Both the position numbers and the translations under genes were made by a program. Source: CAZVYJ01 sp964631565 (GTDB lineage: Bacteria; Planctomycetota; Phycisphaerae; SM23-33). Taken from it: 64,000 bases of DNA. Location: assembly GCA_964631565.1 (NCBI GenBank), contig CAZVYJ010000010.1, positions 9,482-73,481 of the forward strand, read 5' to 3'. Within the stretch, counting starts at the first letter, position 1. Every line of letters starts with the position of its first letter. The notes under the pieces were generated by a model. The model had not been told where the DNA came from and searched no databases. It was given only the letters and a program-made list of their open reading frames with translations. Positions 17,358-26,629 of this stretch are shown here, in pieces.

Positions 17358-18672
17358 CTGCGGAAACAACCGCCTCAACGGCTTCGTCGAACGATAACCG
17401 TTCTCCAGCAGGCTTGGCAAGTTTGCCTGTTCGGCCGTTCGTCCCGCCCAGAAGCAGTCTGAAGGTCTCTTCGCCGCCGGTTCGCATTCCTATAAGCCCG
17501 ATTTCAGCGACTGCGCTGTGAGCGCAGCTGTTCGGGCAGCCGGAGATATGGACGCCTGCATCGCAGCCGGCTATTCCTTCCAGCCGGGAACGGATGCGGT
17601 CGGCAATCCGATTGGTATCGACCAGGCCTTTTTTGCACCATCTGCCGCCCGGGCACGCAACGACGCATGGCTGCGTCCCTAAAGGATCGGTGAGTGCCGG
17701 TTCGTGTTTCATGTACTCCGCGAGCCTTTCTTCGCTGCTGCCGAACACAATCACGCGGTGATCGGTAGTAATTCGGACCTGGACATCATCGCGGTCGGCG
17801 AGCCGGCCTATCGCTTCGGCGGCCGGTGAATCAACGTCGCCGTTCGGAAACGTCAGCCATAATTCGGCATCAAATCCGACGGGGTTATCAGGAAGCTCGA
17901 CCTCCGGCCATTCCCGTTCGTTGCGAACCCTGCCGTATTCTTCCCATATCATGGCGGCAAAGGCATCATCACCGACTCGCTGACGTATGTGCCTCAGCCT
18001 GGCCCGGCCGCGGTTGACCCTGTCGCCATGCGAATCAAAAATGCGAAGCATCGCCAGCACCAGAGGCAGGACATCATTCGGGGCAAGCCCTTCGTAAAGC
18101 AGCATGCCGGTATCCGGCCCGGGGCCTAAAGAGCCGGCCGCTATCACATCGAACGTCCAGCCGGTCACGTTGCGCTTGGCCACGAGTCCAATATCATTTA
18201 TCCATGTCCCGCAGCAGCCTTTCCCGCATGCACACAGCGACACCTTGAATTTGCGAGGAAGAGAGAAAATGCACTCCGTCCCTTCCAGCATCCGGCGGAT
18301 TAGCCAGCCCAGCGGCAGCAGATTCACGCCGCCGATCAAGGCGCCTGAACGCGGACATACAGTGACATTCCTCAGCGTGTCGCCGCATGCGCCCAGGCCG
18401 GTCAGGCCGAGTTCGGCGATTTTTTTCTGCACGGCGGGAATCTGCCCGGTTTTGAGGCAGTGCAGTTCCACTTCCTGCCGCGTCGTCAGATGAAGCGGCG
18501 TTTCAGGAGTGAACTCGGCGGCGATTTCCGCCACGCCCAGCCATTGCGGGCCGGACATCACGCCGCCGAGAATTTTTATTCTCTGCATCCACAATCCGTC
18601 CTGCTTCTGCTGATACAGGCCGAGCAGCTTCGCCTTATCGGCGTCGGCCGGAAAAACGGCGGATGGAAACAT
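17338..18672 (-). CDS. Sirohaem [4Fe-4S] nitrite/sulfite reductase
   Basis: A reductase of the assimilatory nitrite/sulfite family. Two ferredoxin-like half domains are present (LHLTTRQEVELHCL near the N-terminus). The metal-binding cysteines lie in CPGGRWCKKG and CPNSCAHS, and another Cys cluster (CACGKGCCGTW) is seen mid-protein. Next to cysH and cysK the likely reaction is sulfite to sulfide. The ATG at 18672 has AGGA at six bases, better than the ATG at 18693. It is the last gene of an rrf2-cysH-DUF2061-reductase operon. Nitrite as substrate cannot be excluded from sequence alone. Confidence 0.87.
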   Translation of the reverse strand: MFPSAVFPADADKAKLLGLYQQKQDGLWMQRIKILGGVMSGPQWLGVAEIAAEFTPETPLHLTTRQEVELHCLKTGQIPAVQKKIAELGLTGLGACGDTLRNVTVCPRSGALIGGVNLLPLGWLIRRMLEGTECIFSLPRKFKVSLCACGKGCCGTWINDIGLVAKRNVTGWTFDVIAAGSLGPGPDTGMLLYEGLAPNDVLPLVLAMLRIFDSHGDRVNRGRARLRHIRQRVGDDAFAAMIWEEYGRVRNEREWPEVELPDNPVGFDAELWLTFPNGDVDSPAAEAIGRLADRDDVQVRITTDHRVIVFGSSEERLAEYMKHEPALTDPLGTQPCVVACPGGRWCKKGLVDTNRIADRIRSRLEGIAGCDAGVHISGCPNSCAHSAVAEIGLIGMRTGGEETFRLLLGGTNGRTGKLAKPAGERLSFDEAVEAVVSAVTGGRF

Positions 18673-18736
18673 CGGCGATCCTGCCTGCGGCATAACGAAA
18701 TTCTTTATCCTTTCATTGCCGGAAAACTCTGTGCGG

Positions 18737-18958
18737 TCATATCTGGTAATCCGGCGGTTTAATCCGGCCGAATTTCAGCTTCAGCCACATGCGCTCGTGC
18801 ACATAGAAGGCTACCAGCTTGACGCACGTATCGGCTGTGCCGATCGCAGCGGCAATATCCGCGCGGCCTGTCATGGCCCACGCCACCAGCAGCGTCACTA
18901 CCAGCCCGCCGATGCGCCAGGTGGTCGCCTTCAATATGGTCCTTAGATGAGTTTCCAA
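18737..18958 (-). CDS. DUF2061 small membrane protein
   Basis: A 73-residue protein with the DUF2061 pattern: KATTWRIGG, a membrane helix LVVTLLVAWAMTG, a second hydrophobic stretch, then FYVHERMWLKLKFGR. Members of this family often lie beside sulfate assimilation genes, as here between cysH and the sirohaem reductase. The start is TTG at 18958 with GAGGA eight bases upstream. Its function is unknown. Confidence 0.85.
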   Translation of the reverse strand: METHLRTILKATTWRIGGLVVTLLVAWAMTGRADIAAAIGTADTCVKLVAFYVHERMWLKLKFGRIKPPDYQI

Positions 18959-18989
18959 TGCACGATCCTCGTAACACAGTATGCACCTG

Positions 18990-19700
18990 TTACCCTTGAA
19001 CCTTAAGCGGCCGCGTGTGAATGCCGCACTCGCCGCCGCATTTGCTCGTGCCGATCCATCTGCCGGCGCGTTCGTTGGGGTCCGTGCTGATTTTCGTGCA
19101 GGGCCCGCAGCCCAGAGACCTGTAGCCCTCGGCGTAAAGGGGATTGACGTCCACCTTGTTCAAAGCCAGATACTGCCACACTTCCCGCTCGTACCATATA
19201 AGTATCGGGTTCAGCTTGAGCAGGCCTTCGTCGCGCTGCTCGACCTCGCGGAAGTCGACCCGCGTCCGGCCTTCGGTGCACCGCAGCCCGGTCACCCAGC
19301 ACTGCACGCCCATTTCCTCAATCGCCCTGCGGGTGGGAATGACTTTCAAAATGTCGCAGCACATGTCCGGATGCGTCTCGTATAACCGCTCGGGAATCAC
19401 CGCCTCGTTGCTGAATACGCGCAGTTCGGGGTATCTGGCGACTTCCTGCTCCATGAACCGCTTCGTCTCGGGCGGCTTGAAGCGCGTGGTCACAATGAAC
19501 CCGCGAATGTCGTGACTTACACGCTTGGCCAGATGCCACACCGCCGCCGAATCCTTGCCAAGACTGTTCGCCACGACAAGCGAATCGCCGTATTCCCTGT
19601 AAGCCGCCTCGATTATCGACAGCGACCTGTCAACCTTCTGCTTGAAATTCAGACCTTCAACCAATTCCGGGATATTCTCTTCGACCAATTCCACCAGCAT
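18990..19700 (-). CDS. cysH: Phosphoadenylyl/adenylyl-sulfate reductase
   Basis: A 236-residue enzyme that reduces activated sulfate (APS or PAPS) to sulfite. The PP-loop nucleotide motif VVANSLGKDSAAVWH is near residue 60. The catalytic Cys is in GGECGIHTRPL at the C-terminus. Further cysteines, DMCCDIL and LGCGPCT, form the CC...CxxC pattern associated with a 4Fe-4S cluster, which suggests APS rather than PAPS as substrate (inference). The ATG has AAGGAG at six bases. It follows the Rrf2 gene by 30 bases. Confidence 0.92.
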   Translation of the reverse strand: MLVELVEENIPELVEGLNFKQKVDRSLSIIEAAYREYGDSLVVANSLGKDSAAVWHLAKRVSHDIRGFIVTTRFKPPETKRFMEQEVARYPELRVFSNEAVIPERLYETHPDMCCDILKVIPTRRAIEEMGVQCWVTGLRCTEGRTRVDFREVEQRDEGLLKLNPILIWYEREVWQYLALNKVDVNPLYAEGYRSLGCGPCTKISTDPNERAGRWIGTSKCGGECGIHTRPLKVQG

Positions 19701-19730
19701 TACTGTCTCCTTAGCTCCGTGACGTACCGC

Positions 19731-20177
19731 CTATATGCAGTAGTTTGTCACATAGTCTCCTGATCTTACCTGTTCCTCATTAACCAGGCTCTCGAATGTC
19801 GTGTTGTCGTAGACCTCCGACACGGCATCCCTGGCCCGCTCCCATAAACTCATGAACGCGCACTTACCGAACAGCGGACAGCCTCTCGAATCGCCGGCAA
19901 CACATTTCACCGGAGCCAACGGGCCGTCAATAAGGCGTATCACCTCACCGACAGTCAGCAGCGACGGCGGCGAAGAAAGCCTGTAGCCGCCCTGCACGCC
20001 GCGCTGGGACTCAACAATGCCCGCCCGCCGGAGTTCGCCGAGGATCAATTCAAGGAACCTGGGCGGGATCGCCTGGGCCTCCGCAATCTCGGCCGACCTG
20101 ACTGGCATGTCCCCGTTTCTCTTGGCAAGCTCAAAAACGGCTCTAAGTGCGTATTGACATTTCTGTGAAACGTTCAT
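19731..20177 (-). CDS. Rrf2-family transcriptional regulator
   Basis: A winged-helix regulator of 148 residues starting MNVSQKCQYALRAVFELAKR. It has the DNA-binding segment IPPRFLELILGELRRAGIVESQRGVQGGYRL and three cysteines (CVAGDSRGCPLFGKC) that can bind an Fe-S cluster or sense thiols. It is the first gene of the sulfur operon and divergent from cysK, so it likely controls both, like CymR or IscR-type regulators (inference). The start has AGGAG at seven bases. Confidence 0.9.
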   Translation of the reverse strand: MNVSQKCQYALRAVFELAKRNGDMPVRSAEIAEAQAIPPRFLELILGELRRAGIVESQRGVQGGYRLSSPPSLLTVGEVIRLIDGPLAPVKCVAGDSRGCPLFGKCAFMSLWERARDAVSEVYDNTTFESLVNEEQVRSGDYVTNYCI

Positions 20178-20213
20178 ATGATTACTCCTGGATACTACAG
20201 TAATTTTATCGGA

Positions 20214-20242
20214 ATAGTAGACTTTCAGATGGTACTAGTCAA
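20214..20242 (-). promoter_or_regulatory. Sigma-70-type promoter of the Rrf2-cysH operon
   Basis: On the minus strand, TTGACT at 20242-20237, exactly 17 bases, then TACTAT at 20219-20214. The start codon follows at 20177. The AT-rich stretch between the -10 and the start (GATAAAATTACTG) is a natural place for autoregulation, but no clear operator can be defined. Confidence 0.6.
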
Positions 20243-20285
20243 GATATTTCCGGGATTATTTTCAGAGGGCCTGCGGTTTACCACC

Positions 20286-20306
20286 GCTGCTTTACACTTA
20301 AGCAGC
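20286..20306. promoter_or_regulatory. Inverted repeat upstream of cysK
   Basis: GCTGCTT, seven bases, then AAGCAGC, perfect 7-base arms in the shared upstream region of cysK and the Rrf2 gene. It could be an operator or an RNA hairpin. Confidence 0.35.
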
Positions 20307-20458
20307 AGTCTTACTGGACCTTATGTTCTTTCTTATGCTGTTTTCGCTGCTATTGCTGGCAATTGGCCCGCTCAAAAGATAACATTTGATAGCAGCGAAC
20401 CGCCGGTCTCCGGCCCGAAGCGACACGTCCACACACGATGACTGAAAAAGGGAACGTC

Positions 20459-21409
20459 ATGGCACGCATATACGATGACATCACGCAGACAATCGGCAAC
20501 ACGCCGCTGGTGAGAGTCCGCAAGCTCATACAGTCGAAAGCGGTCGTGCTGGCCAAGATGGAGTCGATGAACCCGATGGCCTCTGTTAAGGACCGCATCG
20601 GTCTGGCGATGATAGAGGCGGCGGAGCGCGACGGCAAAATTTCGCCCGGCGCGACGATTATCGAACCGACCAGCGGCAACACGGGCATCGCCCTCGCGAT
20701 GGTCTGCACCGCCCGCGGGTACAAGTGCATACTTACGATGCCGGAATCTATGAGCATCGAGCGGCGGAAAGTTCTCAAGGCGCTCGGCGCGGAGGTTGTG
20801 CTTACGCCGGCCGCCAAGGGCATGCCCGGCGCAATCGAGGCCGCTTACAAACTTCTCGAAGAAACTCCCGGCGCCTACATGCCGCAGCAGTTCGAAAATC
20901 CCGCCAACCCGGAAATTCACCGCCGCACGACGGCTGAGGAAATCTGGCGCGACACGGACGGCCAGGCCGACATTCTCATTGCCGGCGTGGGAACAGGCGG
21001 AACGATTACCGGCATCGCCGAGGCCATCAAGGCCCGCAAGCCGTCGTTCAGGGCGATAGCCGTCGAGCCGGCGCAAAGTCCGGTGCTCAGCCAAACCCGC
21101 AGCGGCGGACAACCGACGCCCGGCCCGCACAAGATTCAGGGCATCGGAGCCGGCTTTGTTCCTCCCGTCCTGAACATGGACATAATCGACGAGGTCATCG
21201 AAATCGACCAGGACGACGCGATCGATTTCGCCCGCCGGGCCGCTCGCGAAGAAGGCCTGTTCGTCGGCATTTCATCTGGCGCAGCCCTGAAGGCGGCGAG
21301 CATCGTCGCCGTGAGAAAGGAAAACGCCGGCAAGACAATCGTGGTAATCATTCCGTCGTTCGGCGAACGCTATCTCTCCTCGCCGCTTTTCGATAATCTG
21401 GGCGAATAA
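20459..21409 (+). CDS. cysK: Cysteine synthase A
   Basis: A PLP enzyme joining O-acetylserine and sulfide. The PLP lysine is in MASVKDRIG, the substrate loop is EPTSGNTGIALA, and the phosphate loop is GVGTGGTITG. The length of 316 residues is normal. The ATG at 20459 has GGGA at six bases; the in-frame ATG at 20438 has no good site. It is divergent from the sulfate-reduction operon and completes the route from sulfide to cysteine. Confidence 0.95.
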   Translation: MARIYDDITQTIGNTPLVRVRKLIQSKAVVLAKMESMNPMASVKDRIGLAMIEAAERDGKISPGATIIEPTSGNTGIALAMVCTARGYKCILTMPESMSIERRKVLKALGAEVVLTPAAKGMPGAIEAAYKLLEETPGAYMPQQFENPANPEIHRRTTAEEIWRDTDGQADILIAGVGTGGTITGIAEAIKARKPSFRAIAVEPAQSPVLSQTRSGGQPTPGPHKIQGIGAGFVPPVLNMDIIDEVIEIDQDDAIDFARRAAREEGLFVGISSGAALKAASIVAVRKENAGKTIVVIIPSFGERYLSSPLFDNLGE

Positions 21410-21462
21410 TTGCGACAAAACTGAGGCTGCCATCGCCATGGAACCTGACGAGGAACGCAGTC

Positions 21463-23751
21463 ATGAGTGACCGCTCCAAGATACAATCTCTTTCGGATGC
21501 CGTACGACTTTATCCTCTGCCGGGCAATCGCCGGGCGTATCTTCACCAGCCGTGCGATTACAAAACCGTCGTGGTCCGGCCGGACATGAAATTCCAGATG
21601 CACGACGCCATCGGCGAGTCCTACTACAGGACCGCATTCGGCCTGGTGCTGCTTCACGACGGAAGGCCGGTGTCGTTTGACTTCGACCGCGTCGAGCAGA
21701 GCTTCGAACTCAACTGTCTGCCGCTGCTGAGCCAGCAGGTGACGCAGAACGGTTTCAGATTCGTCCTGGAATCGCATACGACCGTCGCCGCCGGCCGGGG
21801 CGTTGTGATGCTGAGGCTGACCGTGTGGCGGTGCGGCAAGTCGCCGGAATCGGTAGACATCGGCTGGCTGGCGGTGCGCAACATCTATCAGCGGTTCGTC
21901 TCGCTGGACAACGACTGCTACATTGTCTTCGAGCCTTGGGCGCCGGCATGGGAAAAGCAGCTGCCGCTGAACGCCGAGTCAAACCATCTGCATGACGGGC
22001 AATTCGTGTTCTGCGCCTACCGGTTCAGCGGCGGTGTGAAAATCATCAAACCCGGCAGCGACAGATGCGTTTCGCAGGCGTTCCGGGTTTCGCCGCAGCG
22101 GGACGAGCCGGAAACGATAGAGTTCCTCGTTCCATACGAATGCTATTCCCGCCCTGCCGACGCCGAGGACAGGAATACCGACTTCCACCCGGACCGCGCG
22201 TTTCGGATAACCGAGCTGGAGCAGCTGCTCAGCCTTTCATTCGTCGAAGAGCGTTCAAGACAGGTGCAGCAGTGGGCCTCGCAACTAGCGCGGGCCACGA
22301 AAATATCCATGCCTGAAACGTATGTTCAGGACGTCTACCGCACGCTGACGCTGAACAATCTCCAGTTTCTCGGCGGCTCGACGGAGACATCGCAGCTTCG
22401 TCCCGGCCAGGGCGGACTGAACGATTTCGCCGTCGTCTACGCGTGGGAAGCGTCGCACTTTCTTTCCGCGATGGCCCGCCAGGGCTTCCATGACGAAATC
22501 CCGCACGTGCTCGATTTTCTGCTGACCACTCAGGACACCAGCCCGCCGCGCGGCGAAGTGTCCGACGCAGACGGCTGCTTCCGGCCGTTCATCCACTGGA
22601 TGAACGAAACCGGCGCGGTGCTGCGAATATTCGCGGATTACGCGTTCGCCTGCGGCGATTTCGAGCGTCTGAAACGCGACTCGGCCGCCCTGCTCAAGGC
22701 CGCACGATGGATACAGCGACAGCGCAATCTGATGAAAAAGCCTCAGCCAGGCAGCAGTAAAAAACCTCTTCATTACGGCCTGATGCCAAAAGGCTGCCCG
22801 CACGACTGGCCGGTCAACGGACACTTCCTGTTCACCGATACTTATATCTGGCAAGGCCTGAACGCACTTGCGAAAGCGTTCGAGTCGGCCGGGCTTCCAG
22901 ACGCGGCATGGCTGCGCGAAGAGGCCGACGACTACCGCAAGTGCATACTCGACGCGGTGCGTCAGGCGATCAAACCTCACCCGCACGACCCGGCCGCCAA
23001 ATGGGTGCCGTGCGAGCTGTACGAAGACCCGGCCGAGGCCATAAAAACGTCGGTGTTCTGCGGTCCGCTTTCGCTGCTGGGTTCGGGCATCCTGGACGCC
23101 GGCGACGAACTCATTCCCACTATCGAGGCGTCGCTGCGGGCTTCAAAATGTCTGAGCGACCGCTTCGCTTTCAAGATGCGGCTGATGGAGCAGGAAAATC
23201 TCCGTCAGGCGCAGCTGGCGTCGGCGGGCGGACACGCGGACCTTTATTACGTAACCGTCTCCGAAAGCAACTGGCATCGCGTCTGGCTGCAGCGCGGCGA
23301 ACGGGAAAAGGCGATGGCGTTTTTCTACATGACCATGGCGTATGCGATTTCTCGCGACCTGCACATGGCACACGAGCGGTACTGCCCGCAGCTTCCGTGG
23401 CTGATTCCATGGCAGCCGAACGCCAGCGGCAACGGGCGCATTATCGACATGATCATCGCGAATCTCTGTATGACGGTCGGCGGCGACTGCCTGCTGCTGC
23501 ACGGCGTGCCCGACGCGTGGTTCCAGACCGGTCAGCCGCTCGGCATAGACGGGCTGTGGGTCAACGGCGGGCGATGCTCGTTCAGCGTCGAACCCTGCGG
23601 CAGCGGCGAGTGGAACTTTTCCTACAGTTTCTGTGAAAGCAACCTGCCGGAGCGTTTCATAATAGCTCTGCCGGACGATAAAGGCGGCCGGGCGTTAATA
23701 GAAATCCCGACCGGGGGCGAATCTGTACGCTCCTGCAGAGTCAAGGCCTAG
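21463..23751 (+). CDS. Six-hairpin glycosidase-like protein, family not assigned
   Basis: A 762-residue protein. The first 270 residues are beta-rich. The rest looks like an (alpha/alpha)6 toroid (GLNDFAVVYAWEASHFLSAM, SVFCGPLSLLGSGILDAGD), followed by a final beta-sheet segment. The fold resembles bacterial glucan or rhamnoside hydrolases and phosphorylases, but I cannot place the family or name catalytic residues. It has no signal peptide. It sits between cysK and tspO and near GH78 and GH36 genes, so a role in oligosaccharide breakdown is likely. Confidence 0.65.
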   Translation: MSDRSKIQSLSDAVRLYPLPGNRRAYLHQPCDYKTVVVRPDMKFQMHDAIGESYYRTAFGLVLLHDGRPVSFDFDRVEQSFELNCLPLLSQQVTQNGFRFVLESHTTVAAGRGVVMLRLTVWRCGKSPESVDIGWLAVRNIYQRFVSLDNDCYIVFEPWAPAWEKQLPLNAESNHLHDGQFVFCAYRFSGGVKIIKPGSDRCVSQAFRVSPQRDEPETIEFLVPYECYSRPADAEDRNTDFHPDRAFRITELEQLLSLSFVEERSRQVQQWASQLARATKISMPETYVQDVYRTLTLNNLQFLGGSTETSQLRPGQGGLNDFAVVYAWEASHFLSAMARQGFHDEIPHVLDFLLTTQDTSPPRGEVSDADGCFRPFIHWMNETGAVLRIFADYAFACGDFERLKRDSAALLKAARWIQRQRNLMKKPQPGSSKKPLHYGLMPKGCPHDWPVNGHFLFTDTYIWQGLNALAKAFESAGLPDAAWLREEADDYRKCILDAVRQAIKPHPHDPAAKWVPCELYEDPAEAIKTSVFCGPLSLLGSGILDAGDELIPTIEASLRASKCLSDRFAFKMRLMEQENLRQAQLASAGGHADLYYVTVSESNWHRVWLQRGEREKAMAFFYMTMAYAISRDLHMAHERYCPQLPWLIPWQPNASGNGRIIDMIIANLCMTVGGDCLLLHGVPDAWFQTGQPLGIDGLWVNGGRCSFSVEPCGSGEWNFSYSFCESNLPERFIIALPDDKGGRALIEIPTGGESVRSCRVKA

Positions 23752-23802
23752 CCGGTTGAGAAAAACAGTCGCATGACAAAGATTGATTCGGGAGGTGTTA
23801 CG

Positions 23803-24300
23803 ATGTCGGACACAAACGCATCGGCGGCCCGCCGGGCAATACCCGCGATAATTCTCTTTGTCGGCGCCAGTTTGCTGGCCGGAATCATCGGCCGGCTGCT
23901 CGGCGGCCAAATGCCGGATGACTGGTACAACGCACTCCAAAAGCCGGCGTTCAACCCGCCCGGCTGGGTGTTCGGCCCGGTATGGGCATTCCTTTATCTG
24001 ACGATGGGCATAGCGGCATGGCTGGTCTGGTTAAAGCACGGATTCCGTTGCGGGGCAGCGCCGCTGGGCCTTTTCGCGGGACAACTTCTGCTCAACGCCA
24101 TATGGTCAGGCCTGTTTTTCGGCATGGAAAATCCGCTGCTTGCGTTTTTCGATATCGTTGCGCTCTGGCTGGCGCTGCTGGCGACAACTGTGGCGTTTTT
24201 CAGAGCGTCCGCACCGGCGGGCTGGCTGATGGTTCCGTATCTGCTTTGGGTAAGTTTTGCCGCAGTGCTTAACTTTGAACTCTGGAGGCTGAACGCATAG
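23803..24300 (+). CDS. tspO: TspO/MBR family membrane protein
   Basis: A five-helix membrane protein of 165 residues with the tryptophan-rich TspO pattern: WYNALQKPAFNPPGWVFGPVWAFLYLTMGIAAWLVW, then LNAIWSGLFFG and a final LNFELWRLN. TspO binds porphyrins and affects tetrapyrrole and stress responses. The ATG at 23803 has GGAGGTG at seven bases, which rules out the ATG at 23773. Confidence 0.93.
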   Translation: MSDTNASAARRAIPAIILFVGASLLAGIIGRLLGGQMPDDWYNALQKPAFNPPGWVFGPVWAFLYLTMGIAAWLVWLKHGFRCGAAPLGLFAGQLLLNAIWSGLFFGMENPLLAFFDIVALWLALLATTVAFFRASAPAGWLMVPYLLWVSFAAVLNFELWRLNA

Positions 24301-24385
24301 GCTCTCACGCCGCACGAAATACATTTCCATAAAAAGACCTTGTCCCGTAACTTTTCCATTGCCCGGCGGTTTGATGATGGATAAT

Positions 24386-24415
24386 AAGTTGACCTCTGCA
24401 GCCAAAGGTCAACTT
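24386..24415. promoter_or_regulatory. Perfect 10-base inverted repeat before the alpha-galactosidase gene
   Basis: AAGTTGACCT at 24386-24395 and AGGTCAACTT at 24406-24415 are separated by ten bases. The repeat lies 40 bases before the ATG at 24455. There is no T-run, so it is more likely an operator or a leader hairpin than a terminator of tspO. Confidence 0.55.
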
Positions 24416-24454
24416 CACTGGTGCTTGAGGGCGAAATCCTGAAAGGAACATGTG

Positions 24455-26629
24455 ATGAGTCCCAAATCCGGCAAGCCACAGTCTCCGTCCAATGTCGATA
24501 TCCACTTTTACAAGAGCAGCGGCCGCGATTCCGTCCGCTATGTGTCGGACCTGGCGGTTTACGAGGAAGCGATGGATCACGACAGGCTTATCGGCCTGTA
24601 CTGGTCGGCCGGAGGGCAGGTGATGGACAAGAACACCGTCGCTCGCATGCCGCTGCTCAGCTCGCTGAGGTATCCGCTGCACACGTTCGAGCTGAATATC
24701 GACGGCCAACTGCTGCACAACCGCTGGCAGTGGGTCGGCGCTGAGCGTCGCGAAGGCCCCCGCCCGGGGACGGTGGAGGCCGTCGTCGAGTTGAAGCACA
24801 AAGTGCGGCCCGTGACCGTCAAGGTCGTCACGCGGCTGGACGGCTCGCCGGTTCTCGTGCGATACCTGGAGATTACCAACACGTCCGACCGCCCCGCCGC
24901 ACTGTCGTCGGTTTCGCCGATGTCCGGCGTGCTCTGGAACACATACAGGCGTCCGCCGCTGCACGTGCTGAACATGAACTCCGCGTTCGACCTGCGCGAG
25001 CCGCTGTTTACGCTGAGCTATTTCGGCACGAATGAACATTCGTACGAGGGCGACCTTGTCACCCGCCCGCTGCCGCCTGAGGGATTCTGCATCGATCGCA
25101 CGGACAAGGGACGAAGCTGGGCGGCGCCGTATTACATCGTCAGCAACGAGGCGACCGGCGAAAAGTTCTTCATCGCCCTGGCATGGAGCGCAAACTTCCG
25201 CACTGAGTTTTCGGTGCGCGACGGGCTGATTCTGCACTTCCGCAGCGGTCCTTCCGCTCCCGCACCGCTGCGCGTAATCGCACCGGGCGAAACTGTGAGC
25301 AGCCCTGAGATTCACATCGCCCCGCTGCACGGCACGGCCGACGAGGCAGTCGGCCAGTGGTACAGGCACATGCGTGGCAGCGTTATTCCGCCTCGTCCGA
25401 AGGGCAAGGAGATGTACACCGTCGCCGGCCACGTCGTCGAGGAGCCGGGCGAGTGGATTCTCCGCGAGATAGACGTCGCCGCCGAAATGGGCGTCGAGGC
25501 GTTCATGGTCGACGCCGGGTGGTACGGCGAGAAATTCGCGTCATGGTGGGCGCAGCGAGGCGATTGGAACGAGGGCGACTGGCTGCCGGAAGGCGGCATC
25601 GCCGGCATACGCGACTATACGCACGGCAAGGGAATGCTTTTCGGCCTGTGGCACGAGACGGAAGCGATATCCGACAAGACCAGGCTCCGCGAGAGGCACG
25701 ACGACTGGGTTCTGCGGACCGATGACGGCCGACAGTGCGCCGAGACGCTCAACATGGCCGACCCGGCCGCCGCGAAATACGCCGAAGACAGCGTGATAGA
25801 CATAATCGGCAAGTTCAAGCTGGACTTCTACAAGCTCGACTACAACGTTTTCGTCGATGAGGGCGGGCAGAACATCCGCGACGGCTACGCCGAGAGCGAG
25901 TTCTGGCGGCATTACGAAACGCTCTACCGCATCTACGACCGGGCGCTGGCCGAGTTTCCCGACGTATGCCTCGAAAACTGCGCCGGCGGCGGCGGGCGGA
26001 ACGACCTCGGCATGCTGTCGCGATTCCATTACGCCTGCGAATCGGACCACAGCGTGCCGGGCAACTGCATCCGCGCCGTCAACACGCTCAGCCTGTTCGT
26101 GCCGCCCGAGGCGATATGCTACTACCACAACCTCGACCCCTACGCGCACCACGGCGCGGATATCGAGACGCACCTGCGGATGATACTTTTCACCGTCCCG
26201 GTGTTCGTGACGTTCGGCGCTCAGGACGCCGACCGCGATACGGAATTTTTCCGCAGGACGCGTAAATACATCGATCTGCACAAGGGCTTCTGCCGGCCGG
26301 TGCTCGCCAGGCATCCGGACGTGTTCCACCACACCCCCAACGTCGGCGTGTTCACGCCGGCTGACTGGTGCGTGCTGGAGTACGCCGCGAAAGACAAATC
26401 CCGCGGCTATGCCGGCGTGTTCAAGCTAACAAGCGGCGAGAAGGAATATCAACTGAAGCCACGCGGCGTGAACATGGCCGCCGACTATGAAGTAACGCTG
26501 GACAGCCGTGGCCAGTGCTTCCGAATGCCCGGCAGGCAGCTTGCCGAAGGCGGCCTGACCATCAGGCTGGATTCGACATTCACCAGCGAACTGGTCTTGT
26601 ACAAAATGCTGAAGACCCAGCCGGTTTAA
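24455..26629 (+). CDS. Alpha-galactosidase, GH36
   Basis: A 724-residue GH36 enzyme. The N-terminal beta-sandwich is followed by a TIM barrel starting near VEAFMVDAGWYG, then a C-terminal sheet. The nucleophile Asp is in DFYKLDYNVF. The acid/base Asp is in the segment after ENCAGGGGRNDLGML (ACESDHSVPG). It hydrolyses terminal alpha-1,6-galactose, as in melibiose or raffinose. It has no signal peptide. The ATG at 24455 has AAAGGA at seven bases. The gene ends in a TTAA shared with the convergent MelR-like regulator. A second GH36 lies at 57534-59678. Confidence 0.9.
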   Translation: MSPKSGKPQSPSNVDIHFYKSSGRDSVRYVSDLAVYEEAMDHDRLIGLYWSAGGQVMDKNTVARMPLLSSLRYPLHTFELNIDGQLLHNRWQWVGAERREGPRPGTVEAVVELKHKVRPVTVKVVTRLDGSPVLVRYLEITNTSDRPAALSSVSPMSGVLWNTYRRPPLHVLNMNSAFDLREPLFTLSYFGTNEHSYEGDLVTRPLPPEGFCIDRTDKGRSWAAPYYIVSNEATGEKFFIALAWSANFRTEFSVRDGLILHFRSGPSAPAPLRVIAPGETVSSPEIHIAPLHGTADEAVGQWYRHMRGSVIPPRPKGKEMYTVAGHVVEEPGEWILREIDVAAEMGVEAFMVDAGWYGEKFASWWAQRGDWNEGDWLPEGGIAGIRDYTHGKGMLFGLWHETEAISDKTRLRERHDDWVLRTDDGRQCAETLNMADPAAAKYAEDSVIDIIGKFKLDFYKLDYNVFVDEGGQNIRDGYAESEFWRHYETLYRIYDRALAEFPDVCLENCAGGGGRNDLGMLSRFHYACESDHSVPGNCIRAVNTLSLFVPPEAICYYHNLDPYAHHGADIETHLRMILFTVPVFVTFGAQDADRDTEFFRRTRKYIDLHKGFCRPVLARHPDVFHHTPNVGVFTPADWCVLEYAAKDKSRGYAGVFKLTSGEKEYQLKPRGVNMAADYEVTLDSRGQCFRMPGRQLAEGGLTIRLDSTFTSELVLYKMLKTQPV

